Part shown: one piece after another, positions 1-7,746 of the stretch
Layout: every line of letters starts with the position of its first letter
Position numbering within the stretch: position 1 is the stretch's first letter
From: Prorocentrum cordatum
Taxonomy: Eukaryota > Sar > Dinophyceae > Prorocentrales > Prorocentraceae
DNA length: 64,000 nucleotides
Reading direction: 5' to 3'
Assembly: GCA_963575745.1 (NCBI GenBank)
Contig: CAUYUJ010012780.1
Coordinates: 976,237-1,040,236 of the forward strand
Made by a program: the position numbers and the translations under genes
The notes under the pieces: generated by a model
Database searches by the model: none
What the model was told of the DNA's origin: nothing
The model's input: only the letters and a program-made list of their open reading frames with translations

Positions 1-3000
1 ATAGCCAGAATCGCTATGCAGGTCGACTTCTCCTGTTGGGGTCATAGCTTGATACACGATCTTCTTCGGACCTGCCTGTAGTTTTCTGGTAACCGCGTTT
101 AGTCGTCGTACCTGGATGTTTGTCGGTTCCTGGATACGTTGTAGTGAGACAACATAGACCATCAGCCATACCTGCGTGATCAACGCATAGGCTAGAGCGC
201 CACGAAGACTGACGAACATATCAGAAATCGTCTTTGTCGCTTTGCTCTCAGGATCAGCTCCTGTGAGTTCTGGATGTGTGATAGGACGAAGCTGTTTGAT
301 GTATTCGTCCTGATCAAGAGTGACGCTCCCATCATCGGTCTTGTTATACCGAACGGCACAGTTTGTGCATGTGTGCTTGTTCAGTTTGCACTTCCCAAAC
401 GTATCTTCAACACACTTGACATACTTGTCAATAGCATCTTCCTTCCCAGTCATATTGATGTCATCAACGTGCTTGGCTGTCAAGAGGTTTGAGCTCATCT
501 CGAACTCTTCGTCGTATGAAGTAGGCTGTAGCCCAAAGCTCCTAGTGATGGACCTGAGCTTCAGCGAGAATGCCCTGGGAGCATCCTTCGTGCCCGTCCC
601 CGGCTTCAGACACCGAAGACAATGCTTTGATTCGTCATATGACTCAAAGCCTGGCAGTGTGCGAAGGACAGCTGCTGACCCAGGAGGTAGTGCGAAGCAC
701 ACCACACGCTCTTTCTCGCCCGTTGCCGCGGCGAGCTCGCTATAGGTCAGTCCCTTCAAGAAAGCCATGTTGATGTCCAGGGAAGCGATGATCCAAGCTT
801 TGTTGCATGCAGCAGAACTTGCGAGCAGTCTCTGGCTTGACCTCCTTGCCGTGCCAGAGAAGGTTTCGACATCAAAGGCTTCAAGGTCCATGAAGCCACG
901 GAGTACCAAGCGTAACCTGATCGTCCTTTCCATTTCGCCCTTTTCGTTCTTGACAAACTTCCATTTGTATACGTAGCGTGAAGTCATGATGTTAGACGCT
1001 TTGCTCAAGTCAGTCATCTGAAAGCATTTATTGTCAAGCCAAGTCTTCAATTCTGTGTACAGGGCTTTGGAAACTTTGACCGGATTCGCTTGAATGTCGG
1101 CCTTCGTGAGTAGATCGTCTTCCTTGACGACCACGGCACGTTTGGAGGCAGCACTGACGTATACACGCATGGTTGCGACGCTGCTGTCATCCAACAATCG
1201 GCGTTGCTGCTCGGACAGGACGACTTTGGACATGTCTGCTGTGAAGCAGAGCTCGATGTACTTCCCGTGCTCATCGGAGTCCAGATCATATTTGCTATCC
1301 GGATCCGTGGAGCATAAAGGAACGTAGTAAGAAGTGTCCATGTCGTATCCTGGCGGGTGACCCCGCTCCGGCAAGTGGCCTTGCACATCTTCACAGGTCG
1401 TAGAGACTAACACACACTGTGTGTCTGTCATGTATGTGGGAACTGTATGCATGACTTCTTCTGTGTCAGCTTCAAAGAGTGTTCTGTCATCCATCAGTTC
1501 AGCATACCACGACTTCAAGACAAAGGCATCCAGATCTTCTTCTGTTTCCTCTATGATGGTCGGGAGCCGACCATCGTTCTCCGCAGGAGGCTGCTCAGGA
1601 GCAGCTGCTGGAGGTGACTCGCTTGGTGGTGGACCATCAGCGAGTTCCTCAAACTTAGTGAGGTCTCGGTCAAATCCAGCAGGCGGCTTCCTGGATTTAA
1701 GACACTGGATGATGCGTGAGTGTGTAGATCCTGTGATGTCGTAGATGTTCAAGGCAGTGCCATCAGCTTCATAGTAATGAAAACCAGGGGTCACATCATT
1801 ATCATAGTGCACTAGTGTACAGCTGTCTGCATAGGGTGCAGCAGGCAACTTCGTCAGGCTCTTGGCAAGTCGTACAGCAACAACGTTTTCAATACGAAAG
1901 TAGTTGCGTATGAGGTACTGAAGAGCCAAGTGCACCTTAGGCGAAAGTCGGCTCGCAGCAGTCATCTGCAGCCGACCCTGTTTCGCTGGTAGATATCCGA
2001 AAGTCATGGCGGGTTTCCCCGCTGGCAGACCGGCAATAAAGGCCAATACTGTCCGAAGGGCCGTATTGTCCGATCCTATCTCGCGGACCATAAGTGCTTC
2101 GATGTACAGCGTGTGTCGTGTGTCAGGATACTGTACTCGCACCTCGCGACTGCCGACCTTCACGATGACCTGGCCTCGGTCAGGTTCGTTGCGGATGACC
2201 GGGTATGGACCACTCCATCCACCCCAGTCGTCTTTCGTGGTGGTCGGGCGATGATAGTCCACGAGATCTCCCTCTTTGTAGTGAAATTCACCCGTAGCAG
2301 TAGTCTTCGTACGGAGAGCCCTGTTCGTCTTGGCAACCGCAGTGGCCTGCGTGATTGCCTCCAGACTAACCCTCCTGATTGTTTCCTCCCTTGAGTGATC
2401 TGATGATTCAGCGGACTGATCATGATCCAAGACAGGGAGCTCGGGGAGCATAGCTGGTTGTCTGCCATACAGCGCATTGTACGGAGACACTTCATTGTAG
2501 AAGGTATATGCGTTGCTGGCAAACAAGGCTTCGTGTAAAAGACGAGTGAAATTCAGAGGAATATTTAATCTATTCAATTCTTCTCCCATCACGTGTATGA
2601 GGTGTCGCAGGATGCCGTTCCTAGCTTCGATAGTCGTGGCGTGTTGGCCACGCGCTCGGATACGAAGCTCTGTTCCCTTAGCCTTAAGGATGGCCTTTGC
2701 TGTATCGTTATTCAGTGCTCCTTCCCCATCGGAGTATAAGATTTTAGCAGGGCCATGTTGCATCCAAGTTGTGTGATAGGCATCGAGAACAGCATGCATG
2801 GTCTTATCAGGAATCTCTGTGCCAGCTGCCCAGCGAATACAACGGTCGATGATGTGAAAAACAATATGTTCCTGTTTGTAAAAGAAAAGATCACATTCGA
2901 CTTCCTCGTTGAAACGTCCTGGCAGTGACACAGAAGGCATCACCGTGTTGCCTGGTTTGTCCCAGGCTCGACATTCTCTACACGAGTCGCAAATGCCTTT

Positions 3001-6000
3001 GATCAGACTCAAACGGGTTTCACCCAGACCAACCTTAGTTAGAATCATCCGCATTTTTGGCTCCTTGGCATGAAACCATCTCAAGTGGAGTTTGCGGAGT
3101 TCTCGCTGCACTACAGCTGGGTCAAAGCTGCGCAGGTTTTGGAGGCTGAGCTGAACGTCGAAGCGAGTCCAATCAGGGAGCCTTGGCCTTGGCCTCGGCT
3201 CTGCTTGAGGCTGCGGCGGTGGTGGAGGATCTCCTCCCTCCATGCGTCCGCGCCTTGCTGCAACTTGTGGCAGTCTACGGTGATCGTCAGAGCTGCCAGC
3301 GCCAGTGTTGCCACCATTAGCCCCTTCGGCTCTGGTGATGTCATGGCTGCTGGCGCCTGCGGTTGGATCGCCCTCACCAGGCCGTGGCGGCCTAGGCGCG
3401 CGTATGCGCGCTCTCGCGGCCGGCGCCGCTTTTGCGGCTGGCGCCGCTTCTGCGGCTGGAGCCGCTTCCGCGGCTGGCGCCGCAGGAGCGGCTTGCCCCG
3501 CCGGGCGCGGCTGACCAAAGTTATCTGGCAGCTTCCATTTTTCGGCGAATCTGCATTGGCCAGATATCTTGGTGTGGTGAGGATTACTCTTCTGATATTC
3601 CTTCTTACAGCTTGGACAGTCCCAGTAGTATGGTTCAACATCATACCACCGACACATCTTCGGATCCCTGCTGTGCTTTGGTGATTGCTTGTAGTTGTTG
3701 TCCACACAGCCATGGCACCCAAGACCGCCAGGTGGTGGTCGCCAGATTTCTCCGTTTGGGTGTCTCCGGATTGTTGGGTCGTCCAAGTCGTAGCCAGCAC
3801 TGTTTGTTACGAACGCATAGCTGCGTTCGCGATTCGCGAATGGATCGCGACCGTAAGCAAACAGATCTTTGGCGATTTGCACCGCATCAACGATCAGTGA
3901 CTGCATTCTGTAGGTATACTGTGCCGCCCTTGCTAGTTCTTTGTTGCAAGCATTGGCGTGCACATGATTACCTGGACAACGCTTGCCTCTGAAAGGTGCC
4001 AACAACTCTTCTTTGTTTGCCATCATCTGTGTTGGCTTGCGGATGTATTGTCCAAATGAATCTTTGAGACCAGTCGTGCACTGATCAATAATCGTTTGGC
4101 AAGTGACCTTGCGTTGTGCCAGTTCCTTCCATGGCTGGATCTCATCCACCCACGTGCCCATTGGTTGTTCCCTGAGAAAGAAACGTCTTAGGTCGTCTTG
4201 TAATAGAGCGACTGTTCCACAGAACGTGATATGAGGCAGGTCCTCTTTGTGGTGTTTAAGCCATGTATCATGATTGACCTGTGCATTGAAATAGGAAGGA
4301 AGTCCAGTAGTTCTGCAGCTTGGCTGCAGAATCGTGATCTTGACAAAGCATTTCTTGAGGTAGTGGAGGACTGCTCTTTGTACTTCCGAGTTTCCAAGGT
4401 CAACCATAGATATCTTGTCAAGGTTCCCGCCTGACGAGAGTCCCCTCTTGAAGGCTAATATGGATATACCACCCTTGCCCCCACATAATTCAAGCATGTC
4501 CACTTGATTGTTTCTGCCGTAGCATAATGACTGGACCATCGAGAAGACATCAGCATGTGAGTCAGCGGGTTGCCCCGCCGGTAACATCATGAAGATGTCC
4601 TCTGATTCGCTGTCCGAGTCCGAGTCGTCAAGAGGAACGTCGTTGAAATATGTGGAGCAGTCAAGCCCTTTGAGGTCCTCTCCACAGTCGTCGTTACCGT
4701 CTTCCACTTTCTTCTGGATTTTCTTCGGTTTGATGCCGGCCTCTTTGTCAGCTTTCTGCCTTTCTTTCTGTTTTATCCTGGCATCAGTGGGCAGCGCAGT
4801 TTCCGCGGAGAGATCCGCTGCGGAGGAATCCGCTGTTAAGTCAGGAAATGGCGGAATTTCAGGAAAGTTGTTGGTGGGTCGCGTTTGGCAACGCTCAATC
4901 GAAGGGGGAGGAGATCGATCGTCATCGACGATCGTCACACGCTTTGGGCGTGGCCTTCGCGACTCACCGTCGCCGTGAAGAACTGGAGCCGGAGGCTCCC
5001 AGTATAACCGAGTACTGATGTTTGTAACCCCATCAGGTAATGGAGCTACATAATTGTACCCAGTTGGCTGATCCTGGATTCTGATATCTTGAACGATCTT
5101 ATTCGTGTCCAGGTCGGTCGTGACTCTACGAACAACATGGTCCCATTGAGGGCCCTTTTGTGGACATTGGACGTAGTGTCTTACCTTTTTGTCAACGCGA
5201 GTACACACACTGAGGTGTACCGCACTCCGCTCATTCCTGATCATGTTGGCTTTATTGAGTTGATCAAGGAAGCGTGCAATAATGATAGCCAAAGTGTTAT
5301 GCTCGGCACGTTGCTGATCTTGGCCATACCAATCCAAATCATGCTCTTTGTGTGAGCCACAAGTACATTTCCATAAGTTTATCGGTATGTGAGGACAAGA
5401 TGTAGCAACTTGTATATAAGAACCACTGGGATATTTACTGGAGCGGTCAAACTTGATACCGAAATGACAGAGTCTCATTCGTATAATGCTTAGCTTCAAA
5501 TCTTCGATAACATCTTTGATCGGACCCTGTTTCCAGAAATACCCGGGTGGCCCCAGGATAACAATCTGCACTCTCAGAGCACGCGCTTTGATCAGGAGAT
5601 TTTGTATACGTTGATAGTGTGGTCCCGCCCTCTTTCCTGGAGTACGAACGTACCAATCAGAGGGCGTGGCCACCCACAACATATTGTAGTCTCCTGCCAA
5701 CAAATTTCCCAAATACTGTGTTCCAGTTGAAGTCATTACCTCATTATGGGTAATCCGGTCGCATATATATCCACGGGTTCGGAGTTCAGCGCAAGCTGTG
5801 CGAATATCTTCGATGACAAGACATTTTGAATGATATTTTTCCTCTCGGGCCTCAGCGCGGCCAACGTATGTAGCGAGGAGGCCGGTATTCGGCTTCTCTT
5901 CGCAAGCGAGCGCCGCCGGCGCGCCCGCCTGCCCCCGTCGGCGGCGGTCGTGTGACCACGTTGCCGTCTGACTCGGAGGCATGCTGTTAGCGGATGGCTC

Positions 6001-7746
6001 CGCATGAGTCGCCGGTGTGGCTACGCTCACGATTTCCACGCGGGTTGGCCCCGCAGAGTCCGACGAACCTCCGCCCGTGTAGCTTGGTGGTGGTGGCGGT
6101 GACGCGGGTGGCCCCGCTTGGTCCTCAGGTGTCCATTTATTCACCGCCTCCTGGACTGCCCAGAATATCTTAGACTTCAGAGCATCCTTCATATGTGGCC
6201 AGGTCCCTTCGGGACACTGTTGGCCCTCCCACCAGCTGTTCAGCGTCCTGTCCACGATCAAACGGGTCGTGTCTTCCAGGAGCTGCTTGTCGATGTACGG
6301 CTCGACAATGTACGTATCGGTCGTGACGGTCATGGACTGTCCCGTCGCGGGTGGCCCCGCTGTTGCTTCGGCGGGTGGCCCCGCACTGACGGGGTCCTCT
6401 TCGTTCTCCGTCTCGGTATAGCCATCTCGACTGCTGCGGATTGTGAAGGTGTTCGTGACCGTCTGGCTTTTAGCCCCGTCATACAAACCGCAGGGAATCG
6501 CGAGATGTCCCGAGGGAGTTTTCTTCGCCTTCAGGACCTTGGCGCCCCTTCCCAGCTTCAGGGTGTAGTCACCGCTGGGGAAGATAACCTTCTGGTAGCC
6601 TGGCTTCAGCACGATGATCGTATCACGTGCTTCCATGGCTCCTAGGCCCCAGATGGCCGGGAGATTGGCACCCGAGCCTTCTGCGATGTTGGAGGCATAC
6701 TCCTCAATACGGGGGCTTGCCTCATTGGCATATTGTACCCCGATCTTGAAGTTGCCCATCTTCCGACATATCGCAGCGCCCTCACCAACACCATTGATGT
6801 AGAGGGTCTTGCCCAGGGTGCATATGGCAGGTCTGTGATTGTACCTGGCCATAATCTCCTGGAAGGTTCGCGCCGTATTGGATCCAATGATGTTCACATT
6901 GGACCCGATGTCTAGCATGAACGAGATGCAGGGCACACCGTCTTCGTCAGGAAAGAATGTCCCATTTCGCGCTGCCAGAGCCATTGTCCCATGGTCATTG
7001 GTGCGGTACGTGATCTGCGAACCGAGTGTACCTTTCAACAGGCGCTGTTCAAGCACCCATTGACTCATGGTTAACTCGGTGCACCACATCTGCTCATACT
7101 GGCGGCGCTCCTCCACGGTAATTGGTTCCTGTTCAAGAACCCAATAATTCGCAGATAGCGTGGACATCCATTCACCTCCTGGTGGCAGCGTGTCCGTGTC
7201 GTCACGTGCATAGGTCAGCCCCTCTGTATCGATCATGAATGTGGTATGGAACTGGGCTGCCTCTGCGCTCTCAGCGCTTGCACGGCTCCTGGCGCTGACC
7301 GGGCTTGCCACTCGCGAGGTCCTGGTTGATCCAGTTGGCCTTCGAGTCCCGCCTCCGCTCCTGCCACTCCGCCTGATGTTGGCCTCCATTGCCCTCAGGA
7401 AACCTGGATTTGGAGGTCCATTTGCGGGTGGCCCCGCTTGGGCGGCGGGAGCCGCTTCAGCGGGTGGCCCCGCAGCTGGGGGCTCCTGCGCTCGAAGCGT
7501 AGGCAGGATGGGCATCTGAATGCCTTGCTCTGGCGCTGGCCAGGGGTATGCCTGTGCAGCTGGGGCACGTGCGGATGGCTCCGCCGATTGTGCGGCTCGA
7601 GCCTCCAGTGCCTCCACTGCTTCACGTAGCCGACGCATTTCCCGGGCATCTGCCACGTACCTTTCCTGCTGGCGCGCTTGTTCTGATTCAGCGTCGCGCT
7701 GTCCAGCATACGGGAAGTGTGCTATAACATGCCCGGCCCACGACAT
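1..7746 (-). CDS. pol: Pol polyprotein: protease, integrase, reverse transcriptase, RNase H (partial)
   Basis: Reading the minus strand in the frame whose codons begin at plus positions 1, 4, 7..., I found no stop from 7761 to the left edge. The first ATG is at 7746. An aspartic protease is marked by MLDIGSNVNIIG (Asp near residue 279, at 6910-6912) and a later WGLGAM stretch. An integrase has an H-x4-H...C-x2-C zinc site (3085-2983) and a DDE triad with Asp at 2890-2892, Asp in YSDGEG at 2728-2730 and Glu in TIEARN at 2626-2628 (33 residues between the last two). The reverse transcriptase shows SLDINMAFLKG (Asp at 775-777) and AKHVDDINM (457-471), a variant of the copia YVDD box. The frame leaves the window inside DLHSDSGY, the start of RNase H. 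Between protease and integrase lies a separate unrecognised domain (own entry). Confidence 0.9.
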   Translation of the reverse strand, partial: MSWAGHVIAHFPYAGQRDAESEQARQQERYVADAREMRRLREAVEALEARAAQSAEPSARAPAAQAYPWPAPEQGIQMPILPTLRAQEPPAAGPPAEAAPAAQAGPPANGPPNPGFLRAMEANIRRSGRSGGGTRRPTGSTRTSRVASPVSARSRASAESAEAAQFHTTFMIDTEGLTYARDDTDTLPPGGEWMSTLSANYWVLEQEPITVEERRQYEQMWCTELTMSQWVLEQRLLKGTLGSQITYRTNDHGTMALAARNGTFFPDEDGVPCISFMLDIGSNVNIIGSNTARTFQEIMARYNHRPAICTLGKTLYINGVGEGAAICRKMGNFKIGVQYANEASPRIEEYASNIAEGSGANLPAIWGLGAMEARDTIIVLKPGYQKVIFPSGDYTLKLGRGAKVLKAKKTPSGHLAIPCGLYDGAKSQTVTNTFTIRSSRDGYTETENEEDPVSAGPPAEATAGPPATGQSMTVTTDTYIVEPYIDKQLLEDTTRLIVDRTLNSWWEGQQCPEGTWPHMKDALKSKIFWAVQEAVNKWTPEDQAGPPASPPPPPSYTGGGSSDSAGPTRVEIVSVATPATHAEPSANSMPPSQTATWSHDRRRRGQAGAPAALACEEKPNTGLLATYVGRAEAREEKYHSKCLVIEDIRTACAELRTRGYICDRITHNEVMTSTGTQYLGNLLAGDYNMLWVATPSDWYVRTPGKRAGPHYQRIQNLLIKARALRVQIVILGPPGYFWKQGPIKDVIEDLKLSIIRMRLCHFGIKFDRSSKYPSGSYIQVATSCPHIPINLWKCTCGSHKEHDLDWYGQDQQRAEHNTLAIIIARFLDQLNKANMIRNERSAVHLSVCTRVDKKVRHYVQCPQKGPQWDHVVRRVTTDLDTNKIVQDIRIQDQPTGYNYVAPLPDGVTNISTRLYWEPPAPVLHGDGESRRPRPKRVTIVDDDRSPPPSIERCQTRPTNNFPEIPPFPDLTADSSAADLSAETALPTDARIKQKERQKADKEAGIKPKKIQKKVEDGNDDCGEDLKGLDCSTYFNDVPLDDSDSDSESEDIFMMLPAGQPADSHADVFSMVQSLCYGRNNQVDMLELCGGKGGISILAFKRGLSSGGNLDKISMVDLGNSEVQRAVLHYLKKCFVKITILQPSCRTTGLPSYFNAQVNHDTWLKHHKEDLPHITFCGTVALLQDDLRRFFLREQPMGTWVDEIQPWKELAQRKVTCQTIIDQCTTGLKDSFGQYIRKPTQMMANKEELLAPFRGKRCPGNHVHANACNKELARAAQYTYRMQSLIVDAVQIAKDLFAYGRDPFANRERSYAFVTNSAGYDLDDPTIRRHPNGEIWRPPPGGLGCHGCVDNNYKQSPKHSRDPKMCRWYDVEPYYWDCPSCKKEYQKSNPHHTKISGQCRFAEKWKLPDNFGQPRPAGQAAPAAPAAEAAPAAEAAPAAKAAPAARARIRAPRPPRPGEGDPTAGASSHDITRAEGANGGNTGAGSSDDHRRLPQVAARRGRMEGGDPPPPPQPQAEPRPRPRLPDWTRFDVQLSLQNLRSFDPAVVQRELRKLHLRWFHAKEPKMRMILTKVGLGETRLSLIKGICDSCRECRAWDKPGNTVMPSVSLPGRFNEEVECDLFFYKQEHIVFHIIDRCIRWAAGTEIPDKTMHAVLDAYHTTWMQHGPAKILYSDGEGALNNDTAKAILKAKGTELRIRARGQHATTIEARNGILRHLIHVMGEELNRLNIPLNFTRLLHEALFASNAYTFYNEVSPYNALYGRQPAMLPELPVLDHDQSAESSDHSREETIRRVSLEAITQATAVAKTNRALRTKTTATGEFHYKEGDLVDYHRPTTTKDDWGGWSGPYPVIRNEPDRGQVIVKVGSREVRVQYPDTRHTLYIEALMVREIGSDNTALRTVLAFIAGLPAGKPAMTFGYLPAKQGRLQMTAASRLSPKVHLALQYLIRNYFRIENVVAVRLAKSLTKLPAAPYADSCTLVHYDNDVTPGFHYYEADGTALNIYDITGSTHSRIIQCLKSRKPPAGFDRDLTKFEELADGPPPSESPPAAAPEQPPAENDGRLPTIIEETEEDLDAFVLKSWYAELMDDRTLFEADTEEVMHTVPTYMTDTQCVLVSTTCEDVQGHLPERGHPPGYDMDTSYYVPLCSTDPDSKYDLDSDEHGKYIELCFTADMSKVVLSEQQRRLLDDSSVATMRVYVSAASKRAVVVKEDDLLTKADIQANPVKVSKALYTELKTWLDNKCFQMTDLSKASNIMTSRYVYKWKFVKNEKGEMERTIRLRLVLRGFMDLEAFDVETFSGTARRSSQRLLASSAACNKAWIIASLDINMAFLKGLTYSELAAATGEKERVVCFALPPGSAAVLRTLPGFESYDESKHCLRCLKPGTGTKDAPRAFSLKLRSITRSFGLQPTSYDEEFEMSSNLLTAKHVDDINMTGKEDAIDKYVKCVEDTFGKCKLNKHTCTNCAVRYNKTDDGSVTLDQDEYIKQLRPITHPELTGADPESKATKTISDMFVSLRGALAYALITQVWLMVYVVSLQRIQEPTNIQVRRLNAVTRKLQAGPKKIVYQAMTPTGEVDLHSDSGY
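4000..5760 (-). other. Unrecognised Cys/His-containing domain of Pol, between protease and integrase
   Basis: Within the pol frame this segment does not match protease, integrase or reverse transcriptase. It reads as ordinary globular protein: GTQYLGNLLAGDYNMLW, then VQIVILGPPGYFWKQGP (a beta strand followed by a Gly-Pro-Pro turn), then RMRLCHFGIKFD, and a CPHIP...WKCTCGSHKEHDLDWYG cluster whose Cys and His residues could bind zinc. It is followed by an acidic low-complexity linker near 4.6-4.9 kb. The layout suggests a Rossmann-like or nuclease-like fold with a zinc cluster, but that is inference from a hand translation. I recall similar segments in other dinoflagellate retroelement proteins, but I cannot assign a function. 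Confidence 0.5.
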
